From: Eutreptiella sp. 'Long Island Sound 2002'
Lineage: Eukaryota > Euglenozoa > Euglenophyceae > Eutreptiales > Eutreptiaceae
Length of the DNA: 64,000 nucleotides
Reading direction: 5' to 3'
NCBI GenBank assembly: GCA_964036045.1
Contig: CAXIWF010000534.1
Location: forward strand, 45,603 to 109,602
Of this stretch, positions 1 through 13,776 are shown in pieces. The translations under genes and the position numbers were made by a program. The notes under the pieces were generated by a model, which searched no databases, was not told the DNA's origin, and was given only the letters and a program-made list of their open reading frames with translations. Positions within the stretch are counted from its first letter, which is position 1, and every line of letters starts with the position of its first letter.

Positions 1-2772
1 GGATGTCCCCATGGATGTCCCCATGGATGTCCCCATTGATGTCCCCATGGATGTCCCCATGGATGTTCCCATGGATGTCCCCATTGATGTCCCCATGCAT
101 GTCCCCATGGATGTCCCCATTGATGTCCCCATGGATGTCCCCATTGATGTCCCCATTGATGTCCCCATGGATGTCCCCATTGATGTCCCCATGGATGTCC
201 CCATTGATGTCCCCATGGATGTCCCCATTGATGTCCCCATGGATGTCCCCATTGATGTCCCCATTGATGTCCCCATGGATGTCCCCATTGATGTCCCCAT
301 GGATGTCCCCATGGATGTCCCCATGGATGTCCCCATGGATGTCCCCATGGATGTCCCCATTGATGTCCCCATGGATGTCCCCATGGATGTCCCCATGGAT
401 GTCCCCATGGATGTCCCCATTGATGTCCCCATGGATGTCCCCATGGATGTCCCCATTGATGTCCCCATGGATGTCCCCATGGAAGTCCCCATTGATGTCC
501 CCATGGATGTCCCCATGGATGTCCCCATTGATGTCCCCATTGATGTCCCCATGGATGTCCCCATTGATGTCCCCATGGATGTCCCCATGGATGTCCCCAT
601 GGATGTCCCCATGGATGTCCCCATTGATGTCCCCATGGATGTCCCCATGGATGTCCCCATTGATGTCCCCATGGATGTACACATGGATGTCCCCATGGAT
701 GTCCCCATTGATGTCCCCATGGATGTCCCCATTGATGTCCCCATGGATGTCCCCATTGATGTCCCCATTGATGTCCCCATGGATGTCCCCATGGATGTCC
801 CCATTGATGTCCCCATGGATGTCCCCATTGATGTCCCCATGGATGGCCCCATGGATGTCCCCATTGATGTCCCCATGCATGTCCCCATGGATGTTCCCAT
901 GGATGTCCCCATTGATGTCCCCATTGATGTCCCCATGGATGTCCCCATTGATGTCCCCATTGATGTCCCCATGGATGTCCCCATGGATGTCCCCATGGAT
1001 GTCCCCATGGATGTCCCCATGGATGTCCCCATGGATGTCCCCATGGATGTCCCCATGGATGTCCCCATTGATGTCCCCATTGATGTCCCCATGGATGTCC
1101 CCATGGATGTCCCCATTGATGTCCCCATGGATGTCCCCATGGAAGTCCCCATTGATGTCCCCATGGATGTCCCCATTGATGTCCCCATGGATGTCCCCAT
1201 GGATGTCCCCATTGATGTCCCCATGGATGTCCCCTTGGATGTCCCCATGGATGTCCCCATTGATGTCCCCATTGATGTCCCCATGGATGTCCCCATGGAT
1301 GTCCCCATGGATGTCCCCATGGATGTCCCCATGGATGTCCCCATGGATGTCCCCATGGATGTCCCCATGGATGTCCCCATTGATGTCCCCATGGATGTCC
1401 CCATTGATGTCCCCATGGATGGCCCCATGGATGTCCCCATTGATGTCCCCATGCATGTCCCCATGGATGTTCCCATGGATGTCCCCATTGATGTCCCCAT
1501 TGATGTCCCCATTGATGTCCCCATTGATGTCCCCATGGATGTCCCCATGGATGTCCCCATTGATGTCCCCATTGATGTCCCCATTGATGTCCCCATGGAT
1601 GTCCCCATGGATGTCCCCATGGATGTCCCCATGGATGTCCCCATGGATGTCCCCATGGATGTCCCCATGGATGTCCCCATGGATGTCCCCATGGATGTCC
1701 CCATTGATGTCCCCATGCATGTCCCCATGGATGTCCCCATGGATGTCCCCATGGAAGTCCCCATTGATGTGTCCATGGATGTCCCGTTGGAAGTCCCCAT
1801 TGATGTGTCCATGGATGTCCCCATGGATGTCCCCATTGATGTCCCCATGGATGTCCCCACGGAAGTCCCCATTGATGTGTCCATGGATGTCCCCATGGAT
1901 GTCCCCATGGAAGTCCCCATGGATGTCCCCATGGATGTCCCCGTTGATGTCCCCATGGATGTACACATGGATGTCCCCATTGATGTCCCCATTGATGTCG
2001 CCATGGATGTCCCCGTGGATGTCCCCATGGAAGTCCCCATGGATGTCCCCATGGATGTCCCCATTGATGTCCCCATGGATGTACACATGGATGTCCCCAT
2101 TGATGTCCCCATGGATGTCCCCATTGATGTCCCCATGGATGTCCCCATTGATGTCCCCATTGATGTCCCCATGGATGTCCCCATGGATGTCCCCATGGAT
2201 GTCCCCATGGATGTCCCCATTGATGTCCCCATGGATGTCCCCATGGATGTCCCCATGGATGTCCCCATGGATGTCCCCATTGATGTCCCCATGGATGTCC
2301 CCATGGATGTCCCCATGGATGTCCTCATGGATGTCCCCATTGATGTCCCCATTGATGTCCCCATTGATGTCCCCATGGAAGTCCCCATGGATGTCCCCAT
2401 GGATGTCCCCATTGATGTCCCCATGGATGTCCCCATTGATGTCCCCATGGATGTCCCCATGGATGTCCCCATTGATGTCCCCTTTGATGTCCCCATGAAT
2501 GTCCCCATGGATGTCCCCATTGATGTCCCCATGGATGTCCCCATGGATGTCCCCATGGATGTCCCCATGGATGTCCCCATGGATGTCCCCATGGATGTCC
2601 CCATTGATGTCCCCATTGATGTCCCCATGCATGTCCCCATTGATGTCCCCATGGATGTCCCCATGAATGTCCCCATGGATGTCCCCATTGATGTCCCCAT
2701 GGATGTCCCCATGGATGTCCCCATGGATGTCCCCATGGATGTCCCCATGGATGTCCCCATTGATGTCCCCAT
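1..2772. repeat. Left array segment in first register
   Basis: This block keeps one unit register up to the 11-base unit at 2773. G- and T-type units are interspersed irregularly. Minor variants include GGAAGT near 481, 1141 and 1753, TACAC near 678, 1953 and 2073, and a GTGTCC cluster between about 1769 and 1882. The window opens inside a unit, so the array continues to the left. Confidence 0.95.
841..1536. repeat. Pair of blocks displaced by 576 bp (48 units)
   Basis: A GGATGGCCCC unit at 841 is followed by a T-type unit, a CATGCATG unit and a GATGTT unit. The same ordered set recurs from a GGATGGCCCC unit at 1417, exactly 576 bases on. The G/T order diverges a few units after the marker set, so the shared block is short and its edges are uncertain. 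A local duplication followed by loss or conversion would explain it. Confidence 0.7.
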
Positions 2773-5700
2773 TGTTGCCCCATTGATGTCCCCATGGAAG
2801 TCCCCATGGATGTCCCCATTGATGTCCCCATTGATGTCCCCATGGATGTCCCCATTGATGTCCCCATTGATGTCCCCATTGATGTCCCCATGGATGTCCC
2901 CATTGATGTCCCCATTGATGTCCCCATTGATGTCCCCATGGATGTCCCCATGGATGTCCCCATTGATGTCCCCATTGATGTCCCCATGGATGTCCCCATG
3001 GATGTCCCCATGGATGTCCCCATGGATGTCCCCATGGATGTCCCCATGGATGTCCCCATTGATGTCCCCATGGATGTCCCCATGGATGTCCCAATTGATG
3101 TCCCCATGGATGTCCCCATTGATGTCCCCATTGATGTCCCCATTGATGTCCCCATGGATGTCCCCATTGATGTCCCCATTGATGTCCCCATTGATGTCCC
3201 CATGGATGTCCCCATGGATGTCCCCATTGATGTCCCCATTGATGGCCCCATGGATGTCCCCATTGATGTCCCCATTGATGTCCCCATGGATGTCCCCATG
3301 GATGTCCCCATGGATGTCCCCATGGATGTCCCCATGGATGTCCCCATGGATGTCCCCATGGATGTCCCCATGGATGTCCCCATGCATGTCCCCATGGATG
3401 TCCCCATTGATGTCCCCATGGATGTCCCCATGCATGTCCCCATGGATGTTCCCATGGATGTCCCCATTGATGTCCCCATTGATGTCCCCATGCATGTCCC
3501 CATGGATGTCCCCATGGATGTCCCCATTGATGTCCCCATGGATGTCCCCATGGATGTCCCCATGGATGTCCCCATGGATGTCCCCATGGATGTCCCCATG
3601 GATGTCCCCATGGATGTCCCCATGGATGTCCCCATTGATTTCCCCATGGATGTCCCCATGGATGTCCCCATTGATGTCCCCATGGATGTCCCCATGGATG
3701 TCCCCATGGATGTCCCCATGGATGTTCCCATTGATGTCCCCATTGATGTCCCCATGGATGTCCCCATGGATGTCCCCATGGATGTCCCCATGGATGTCCC
3801 CATGGATGTCCCCATGGATGTCCCCATGGATGTTCCCATGGATGTCCCCATGGATGTCCCCATGGATGTCCCCATGGATGCCCCCATGGATGTCCCCATT
3901 GATGTCCCCATGGATGTCCCCATGGATGTCCCCATGGATGTCCCCATGGAAGTCCCCATGGATGTCCCCATGGATGTCCCCATGGATGTCCCCATTGATG
4001 TCCCCATTGATGTCCCCATTGATGTCCCCATGGATGTCCCCATGGATGTCCCCATGGATGTCCCCATGGATGTCCCCATGGATGTCCCCATGGATGTTCC
4101 CATGGATGTCCCCATGAATGTCCCCATTGATGTCCCCATTGATGTCCCCATTGATGTCCCCATGGATGTCCCCATGCATGTCCCCATGGATGTCCCCATG
4201 GATGTCCCCATTGATGTCCCCATGGATGTCCCCATGGATGTCCCCATGGATGTCCCCATGGATGTCCCCATGGATGTCCCCATGGATGTCCCCATGGAAG
4301 TCCCCATGGAACTCCCCATGGATGTTCCCATGGATGTCCCCATTGATGTCCCCATTGATGTCCCCATGCATGTCCCCATGGATGTCCCCATGGATGTCCC
4401 CATTGATGTCCCCATGGATGTCCCCATGGATGTCCCCATGGATGTCCCCATGGATGTCCCCATGGATGTCCCCATGGAAGTCCCCATTGATGTCCCCATG
4501 GATGTCCCCATTGATGTCCCCATTGATGTCCCCATGCATGTCCCCATGGATGTCCCCATGGATGTCCCCATTGATGTCCCCATGGATGTCCCCATGGATG
4601 TCCCCATGGATGTCCCCATGGATGTCCCCATGGATGTCCCCATGGATGTCCCCATTGATGTCCCCATGGATGTCCCCATGGATGTCCCCATGGATGTCCC
4701 CATTGATGTCCCCATTGATGTCCCCATGGATGTCCCCATGGATGTCCCCATGGAAGTCCCCATTGATGTGTCCATGGATGTCCCCATGGATGTCCCCATG
4801 GAAGTCCCCATGGATGTCCCCATGGATGTCCCCATTGATGTCCCCATGGATGTACACATGGATGTCCCCATGGATGTCCCCATTGATGTCCCCATGGATG
4901 TCCCCATGGATGTCCCCATGGATGTCCCCATTGATGTCCCCATTGATGTCCCCATGGAAGTCCCCATGGATGTCCCCATTGATGTCCCCATTGATGTCCC
5001 CATGGATGTCCCCATGGATGTCCCCATGGATGTCCCCATGGATGTCCCCATGGATGTCCCCATTGATGTCCCCATTGATGTCCCCATGGATGTCCCCATG
5101 GATGTCCCCATGGAAGTCCCCATGGATGTCCCCATTGATGTCCCCATTGATGTCCCCATGGATGTCCCCATTGATGTCCCCATTGATGTCCGCATTGATA
5201 TCCCCATGGATGTCCCCATTGATGTCCCCATTGATGTCCCCATTGATGTCCCCATGGAAGTCCCCATGGATGTCCCCATTGATGTCCCCATTGATGTCCC
5301 CATGGATGTCCCCATGGATGTCCCCATGGAAGTCCCCATGGATGTCCCCACGGATGTCCCCATTGATGTCCCCATGGATGTCCCCATGGACGTCCCCATG
5401 GATGTCCCCATGGATGTCCCCATGGAAGTCCCCATTGATGTCCCCATTGATGTCCCCATGGATGTCCCCATTGATGTCCCCATTGATGTCCCCATTGATG
5501 TCCCCATTGATGTCCCCATTGATGTCCCCATTGATGTCCCCATGGATGTCCCCATGGATGTCCCCATGGATGTCCCCATTGATGTCCCCATTGATGTCCC
5601 CATGGATGTCCCCATGGATGTCCCCATGGATGTCCCCATTGATGTCCCCATGGATGTCCCCATGGAAGTCCCCATTGATGTGTCCATGGATGTCCCCATG

Positions 5701-7710
5701 GATGTCCCCATGGATGTCCCCATGGATGTCCCCATTGATGTCCCCATGGAAGTCCCCATGGATGTCCCCATTGATGTCCCCATTGATGTCCCCATGGAAG
5801 TCCCCATTGATCTCCCCATGGATGTCCCCATTGATGTCCCCATTGATGTCCCCATGGATGTCCCCATGGATGTCCCCATGGAAGTCCCTATTGATGTGTC
5901 CATGGATGTCCCCATGGATGTCCCCATGGAAGTCCCCATGGATGTCCCCATGGATGTCCCCATTGATGTCCCCATTGATGTCCCCATTGATGTCCCCATT
6001 GATGTCCCCATGGAAGTCCCCATTGATGTCCCCATGGATGTCCCCATTGATGTACACATGGATGTCCCCATGGATGTCCCCATTGATGTCCCCATGGATG
6101 TCCCCATGGATGTCCCCATTGATGTCCCCATTGATGTCCCCATTGATGTCCCCATGGAAGTCCCCATGGATGTCCCCATTGATGTCCCCATTGATGTCCC
6201 CATGGATGTCCCCATTGATGTCCCCATGGATGTCCCCATGGATGTCCCCATGGATGTCCCCATTGATGTCCCCATGGATGTACACATGGATGTCCCCATT
6301 GATGTCCCCATGGATGTACACATGGACGTCCCCATGGATGTCCCCATTGATGTCCCCATGGATGTCCCCATGGAAGTCCCCATGGATGTCCCCATTGATG
6401 TCCCCATTGATGTCCCCATGGATGTCCCCATTGATGTCCCCATTGATATCCCCATGGATGTCCCCATTGATGTCCCCATTGATGTCCCCATTGATGTCCC
6501 CATGGAAGTCCCCATGGATGTCCCCATTGATGTCCCCATTGATGTCCCCATGGATGTCCCCATGGATGTCCCCATGGAAGTCCTCATTGATGTCCCCATG
6601 GATGTCCCCATGGATGTCCCCATTGATGCCCCCATTGATGTCCCCATTGATGTCCCCATGAAAGTCCCCATGGATGTCCCCATGGATGTCCCCATGGATG
6701 TCCCCATGGATGTCCCCATGGACGTCCCCATGGATGTCCCCATGGATGTCCCCATGGAAGTCCCCATGGATGTCCCCATTGATGTCCCCATGGATGTCCC
6801 CATTGATGTCCCCATTGATGTCCCCATTGATGTCCCCATTGATGTCCCCATTGATGTCCCCATTGATGTCCCCATTGATGTCCCCATGGATGTCCCCATG
6901 GATGTCCCCATGGATGTCCCCATGGATGTCCCCATGGATGTCCCCATTGATGTCCCCATGGATGTCCCCATGGAAGTCCCCATTGATGTGTCCATGGATG
7001 TCCCCATGGATGTCCCCATGGATGTCCCCATTGATGTCCCCATGGAAGTCCCCATGGATGTCCCCATGGATGTCCCCATGGATGTCCCCATGGATGTCCC
7101 CATGGATGTCCCCATTGATGTCCCCATGGATGTCCCCATTGATGTCCCCATTGATGTCCCCATTGATGTCCCCATGGAAGTCCCCATTGATGTCCCCATG
7201 GATGTCCCCATGGATGTCCCCATTGATGTCCCCATTGATGTCCCCATTGATGTCCCGATGGATGTCCCCATGGATGTCCCCATGGATGTCCCCATTGATG
7301 TCCCCATTGATGTCCCCATGGATGTCCCCATTGATGTCCCCATGGATGTCCCCATGGATGTCCCCATTGATGTCCCCATGGATGTCCCCATTGATGTCCC
7401 CATGGATGTCCCCATTGATGTCCCCATGGATGTCCCCATGGATGTCCCCATTGATGTCCCCATGGATGTCCCCATGGATGTCCCCATGGATGTCCCCATT
7501 GATGCCCCCATTGATGTCCCCATGGATGTCCCCATGGATGTCCCCATGGATGTCCCCATGGGTGTCCCCATGGATGTCCCCATTGATGTCCCCATTGATG
7601 TCCCCATGGATGTCCCCTTGGATGTCCCCATTGATGTCCCCATGGATGTCCCCATGGATGTTCCCATGGATGTCCCCATGGAAGTCCCCATTGATGTGTC
7701 CATGGATGTT
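1753..7710. repeat. Recurring GAAGTC/GTGTCC marker family
   Basis: A GGAAGTC unit, a T-type unit and then GATGTGTCCATG (CCCC replaced by GTCC) recurs as a linked set. GTGTCC lies near 1769, 1805, 1877, 4768, 5680, 5896, 6988 and 7696. Spacings such as 912, 216, 1,092 and 708 are all multiples of 12. One further GTGTCC is near 31682. The linkage of two rare variants shows that multi-unit blocks were copied, not single units. Confidence 0.75.
2773..2783. repeat. 11-bp unit: register shift of -1
   Basis: The unit starting at 2773 reads TGTTGCCCCAT, one base shorter than TGATGTCCCCAT. It is the first change of register in the window. It also carries substitutions relative to the consensus, so it differs from the later CCC-type short units. 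It ends the MSP and DVP readings that run from the left edge. Confidence 0.95.
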
Positions 7711-10700
7711 CCCATGGATGTCCCCATTGATGTCCCCATTGATGTCCCCATGGATGTCCCCATGGATGTCCCCATGGATGTCCCCATGGATGTCCCCATG
7801 GATGTCCCCATGGATGTCCCCATTGATGTCCCCATGGATGTCCCCATTGATGTCCCCATGGATGTCCCCATTGATGTCCCCATGGATGTCCCCATTGATG
7901 TCCCCATTGATGTCCCCATGGATGTCCCCATGGATGTCCCCATGGATGTCCCCATGGATGTCCACATGGATGTCCCCATGGATGTCCCCATTGATGTCCC
8001 CATGGATGTCCCCATTGATGTCCCCATTGATGTCCCCATGGATGTCCCCATGAATGTCCCCATGGATGTCCCCATTGATGTCCCCATGGATGTCCCCATT
8101 GATGTCCCCATGGATGTCCCCATGGATGTCCCCATGGATGTCCCCATGGATGTCCCCATGGATGTCCCCATTGATGTCCCCATGGATGTCCCCATGGATG
8201 TCCCCATGGATGTCCCCATTGATGTCCCCATGGATGTCCCCATGGATGTCCCCATGGATGTCCCCATGGATGTCCCCATGGGTGTCCCCATGGATGTCCC
8301 CATTGATGTCCCCATGGATGTCCCCATGGATGTCCCCATTGATGTCGCCATTGATGTCCCCATGGATGTCCCCATGAATGTCCCCATGGATGTCCCCATT
8401 GATGTCCCCATGGATGTCCCCATTGATGTCCCCATGGATGTCCCCATGGATGTCCCCATGGATGTCCCCATGGATGTCCCCATGGATGTCCCCATGGATG
8501 TCCCCATGGATGTCCCCATTGATGTCCCCATGGATGTCCCCATGGATGTCCCCATGGATGTCCCCATGGATGTCCCCATGGATGTCCCCTTGGATGTCCC
8601 CATTGATGTCCCCATGGATGTCCCCATGGATGTTCCCATGGATGTCCCCATGGATGTCCCCATGGATGTCCCCATGGATGTCCCCATGGATGTCCCCATG
8701 GATGTCCCCATGGATGTCCCCATTGATGTCCCCATGGATGTCCCCATGGATGTCCCCATTGATGTCCCCATGGGTGTCCCCATGGATGTCCCCATGGATG
8801 TCCCCATGGATGTCCCCATTGACGTCCCCATGGATAACCCCATGGGTGTCCCCATGGATGTCCCCATGGATGTCCCCATTGATGTCCCCATGGATGTCCC
8901 CATGGGTGTCCCCATGGATGTCCCCATGGATGTCCCCATGGATGTCCCCATTGATGTCCCCACGGATGTCCCCATGGATGTCCCCATGAATGTCCCCATG
9001 GATGTCCCCATTGATGTCCCCATGGATGTCCCCATTGATGTCCCCATGGATGTCCCCATTGATGTCCCCATGGATGTCCCCATTGATGTCCCCATGGATG
9101 TCCCCATGGATGTTCCCATGGATGTCCCCATGGATGTCCCCTTGGATGTCCCCATGGATGTCCCCATGGATGTCCCCATGGATGTACCCATGGATGTCCC
9201 CATTGATGTCCCCATGGATGTCCCCATGGATGTCCCCATTGATGTCCCCATGGATGTCCCCATTGATGTCCCCATGGATGTCCCCATTGATGTCCCCATT
9301 GATGTCCCCATGGATGTCCCCATGGATGTCCCCATGGATGTCCCCATGGATGTCCCCATGGATGTCCCCATTGATGTCCCCATGGATGTCCCCATTGATG
9401 TCCCCATGGATGTCCCCATTGATGTCCCCATTGATGTCCCCATGGATGTCCCCATGGATGTCCCCATGGATGTCCCCATTGATGTCCCCATGGATGTCCC
9501 CATGCATGTCCCCATGGATGTCCCCATGGATGTCCCCATTGATGTCCCCATTGATGTCCGCATGGATGTCCCCATGGATGTCCCCATGGATGTCCCCATG
9601 GATGTCTCCATGGATGTCCCCATTGATGTCCCCATGGATGTCCCCATGGATGTTCCCATGGATGTCCCCATTGATGTCCCCATGGATGTCCCCATGGATG
9701 TCCCCATGGATGTCCCCATGGATGTCCCCATGGATGTCCCCATGGATGTCCATATGGATGTCCCCATGGATGTCCCCATGGATGTCCCCATGAATGTCCC
9801 CATTGATGTCCCCATGGATGTCCCCATGGATGTCCCCATGGATGTCCCCATGGATGTCCCCATGGATGTCCCCATTGATGTCCCCATGGATGTCCCCATT
9901 GATGTCCCCATGGATGTCCCCATTGATGTCCCCATGGATGTCCCCATGGATGTCCCCATGGATGTCCCCGTGGATGTCCCCATGGATGTCCCCATGGATG
10001 TCCCCATGGATGTCCCCATGGAAGTCCCCATGGATGTCCCCATGGATGTCCCCATGGATGTCCCCTTGGATGTCCCCATTGATGTCCCCATGGATGTCCC
10101 CATGGATGTCCCCATTGATGTCCCCATGGATGTCCCCATGGATGTCCCCATGGATGTCCCCATTGATGTCCCCATGGATGTCCCCATGAATGTCCCCATG
10201 GATGTCCCCATTGATGTTCCCATGGATGTCCCCATTGATGTCCCCATGGATGTCCCCATTGATGTCCCCATGGATGTCCCCATGCATGTCCCCATGGATG
10301 TCCCCATTGATGTCCCCATGGATGTCCCCATTGATGTCCCCATGGATGTCCCCATTGATGTCCCCATGGATGTCCCCATTGATGTCCCCATGGATGTCCC
10401 CATTGATGTCCCCATGGATGTCCCCATTGATGTCCCCATGGATGTCCCCATGGATGTCCCCATGGATGTCCCCATTGATGTCCCCATGGATGTCCCCATG
10501 GATGTCCCCATGGATGTCCCCATGGATGTCCCCATGGATGTCCCCATGGATGTCCCCATGGATGTCCCCATTGATGTCCCCATGGATATCCCCATGGATG
10601 TTCCCATGGATGTCCCCATTGATGTCCCCATTGATGTCCCCATTGATGTCCCCATGGATGTCCCCATTGATGTCCCCATGGATGTCCCCATGGTTGTTCC

Positions 10701-12999
10701 CATGGATGTCCCCATTGATGTCCCCATGGATGTCCCCATGGATGTCCCCATGGATGTCCCCATGGATGTCCCCATTGATGTCCCCATGGATGTCCCCATT
10801 GATGTCCCCATGGATGTCCCCATGGATGTCCCCATGGATGTCCCCATGGATGTTCCCATTGATGTCCCCATTTATGTCCCCATGGATGTCCCCATGGATG
10901 TTCCCATGGATGTCCCCATTGATGTCCCCATGGATGTCCCCATTGATGTCCCCATGGATGTCCCCATGGATGTTCCCATGGATGTCCCCATTGATGTCCC
11001 CATGGATGCCCCCATTGATGTCCCCATGGATGTCCCCATGGATGTCCCCATGGATGTCCCCATGGATGTCCCCATGCATGTCCCCATGGATGTCCCCATG
11101 TATGTCCCCATGGATGTCCCCATGGATGTCCCCATGGATGTCCCCATGGATGTCCCCATGGATGTCCCCATGGATGTCCCCTTGGATGTCCCCATGGATG
11201 TCCCCATGGATGTCCCCATTGATGTCCCCATGGATGTCCCCATGGATGTCCCCATGGATGTCCCCATTGATGTCCCCATGGATGTCCCCATGTATGTCCC
11301 CATGGATGTCCCCATGGATGTCCCCATGGATGTCCCCATTGATGTCCCCATGGATGGCCCCATGGATGTCCCCATGGATGTCCCCATGGATGTCCCCATG
11401 GATGTTCCCATTGATGTCCCCATGGATGTCCCCATGGATGTCCCCTTGGATGTCCCCATTGATGTCCCCATTGATGTCCCCATGGATGTCCCCATGGATG
11501 TCCCCATGGATGTCCCCATGGATGTCCCCATGGATGTCCCCTTGGATGTCCCCATTGATGTCCCCATGAATGTCCCCATTGATGTCCCCATGGATGTCCC
11601 CATGCATGTCCCCATGGATGTCCCCATGGATGTCCCCATGGATGTCCCCATGGATGTCCCCTTGGATGTCCCCATTGATGTCCCCATGGATGTCCCCATG
11701 AATGTACCCATGGATGTCCCCATTGATGTCCGCATGGATGTCCCCATTGATGTCCCCATGGATGTCCCCATTGATGTCCCCATGGATGTCCCCATGCATG
11801 TCCCCATGGATGGCTCCATTGATGTCCCCATGGATGTCCCCATGGATGTCCCCATTGATGTCCCCATTGATGTCCCCATGGATGTCCCCATGGATGTCCC
11901 CTTGGATGTCCCCATTGATGTCCCCATGGATGTCCCCATTGATGTCCCCATGGATGTCCCCATGGATGTCCCCATGGATGTCCCCATAGATGTCCCCATG
12001 GATGTCCCCATGGATGTCCCCATGGATGTCCCCATGGAGGTCCCCATGGATGTCCCCATTGATGTCCCCCTGGATGTCCCCATTGATGTCCCCATGGATG
12101 TCCCCATTGATGTCCCCATGGATGTCCCCATGGATGTCCCCATGGATGTTCCCATTGATGTCCCCATTGATGTCCCCATGGATGTCCCCATTGATGTCCC
12201 CATGGATGTCCCCATGGATGTCCCCATGGATGTCCCCATGCATGTTCCCATTGATGTCCCCATGGATGTCCCCATTGATGTCCCCATGGATGTCCCCATG
12301 GATGTTCCCATGGATGTCCCCATGGATGTCCCCATGGATGTCCCAATTGATGTCCCCATGGATGTCCCCATGGATGTCCCCATTGATGTCCCCATGGATG
12401 TCCCCATGGATGTCCCCATGGATGTCCCCATGGATGTCCCCATGGATGTACCCATGGATGTCCCCATGGATGTCCCCATGGATGTCCCCATGGATGTTCC
12501 CATTGATGTCCCCATTGATGTCCCCATGGATGTCCCCATGGATGTCCCCGTGGATGTCCCCATGGATGTTCCCATGGATGTCTCCATGGATGTCCCCATT
12601 GATGTCCCCACGGATGTCCCCATGGATGTCCCCATGGATGTCCCCATGGATGTCCCCATGGATGTCCCCATTGATGTCCCCATGGATGTCCCCATGGATG
12701 TCCCCATGGATGTCCCCATGGAAGTCCCCATTGATGTCCCCATGGATGTCCCCATGGATGTCCCCATGGATGTCCCCATGGATGTCCCCATGGATGTCCC
12801 CATGGATGTCCCCATTGATGTCCCCATGGATGTCCCCATGGATGTCCCCATGGATGTCCCCATTGATGTCCCCATGGATGTCCCCATGGATGTCCCCATG
12901 GATGTCCCCATGGATGTCCCCATGGATGTCCCCATGGATGTCCCGATGGATGTCCCCATGGAAGTCCCCATGGATGTCCCCATGGATGTCCCCATGGAT
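2784..12999. repeat. Irregular 12-bp array, second register
   Basis: About 10.2 kb of units with irregular G/T order and no gene. T-type runs of five to seven units occur near 5,455-5,540 and 6,795-6,890. From about 8 kb to 12.7 kb G-type units predominate, with scattered GGTGTC (8281, 8773, 8845, 8905), GATGTT, CATGCATG and CCTTGG variants. An odd unit with GATAACCCC is at 8833-8841, and a CATATG substitution is near 9751. I see no long exact HOR here apart from the linked GAAGTC/GTGTCC sets. Confidence 0.85.
10297..10440. repeat. 24-bp dimer stretch: strict G/T alternation
   Basis: Twelve consecutive units alternate T, G, T, G without a break, so the local repeat is a 24-bp dimer. Similar but shorter runs are at about 8,997-9,080 and 44,461-44,556. 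Alternation of this length looks like amplification of a dimer. Confidence 0.8.
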
Positions 13000-13776
13000 G
13001 TCCCCATTGATGTCCCCATGGATGTACCCATGGATGTCCCCATGGATGTCCCCATGGATGTCCCCACGGATGTCCCCATGGATGTCCCCATGGATGTCCC
13101 CATGGATGTCCCCACGGATGTCCCCATGGATGTCCCCATGGATGGCCCCATGGATGTCCCCATTGATGTCCCCATTGATGTCCCCATGGATGTCCCCATG
13201 GATGCCCCCATGGATGTCCCCATTGATGTCCCCATTGATGTCCCCATGGATGTCCCCATTGATGTCCCCATGGATGTCCCCATGGATGTCCCCATTGCTG
13301 TCCCCATGGATGTCCCCATGGATGGCCCCATGGATGTCCCCATGGATGTCCCCATTGATGTCCCCATGGATGTCCCCATGGATGTCCCCATGGATGTCCC
13401 CATTGTTGTCCCCATGGATGGCCCCATGGATGTCCCCATGGATGTCCCCATGGATGTCCCCATGGATGTCCCCATTGATGTCCCCATGGATGTCCCCATG
13501 GATGTCCCCATGGATGGCCCCATGGATGTCACCATTGATGTCCCCATTGATGTCCCCATGGATGTCCCCATGGATATCCCCATGGATGTCCCCATGGATG
13601 TCCCCATGGATGTCCCCATGGATGTCCCCATTGATGTCCCCATTGTTGTCCCCATGGATGTCCCCATTGATGTCCCCATAGATGTCCCCATTGATGTCCC
13701 CATTGATGTCCCCATGGATGTCCCCATGGATGTCCCCATGGATGTCCCCATTGATGTCCCCATGGATGTCCCCATG
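12400..13776. repeat. Copy 1 of block displaced by 7,692 bp
   Basis: Rare variants here recur exactly 7,692 bases (641 units) to the right: CCCCACGG at 13114 and 20806, and GATGCCCCC at 13201 and 20893. The surrounding GATGGCCCC and GCTGTCCCC units keep the same order. The left limit is approximate because the flanks are plain G-type units. The displacement equals 3,864 plus 3,828, the two super-repeat spacings seen with other markers. Confidence 0.8.

Noticed and set aside
12061-12072. Possible register shift at GTCCCCCTGG
   Set aside because: The five-C run here comes from an A-to-C substitution in CCCCATGG; the unit is still 12 bases and the register does not change.
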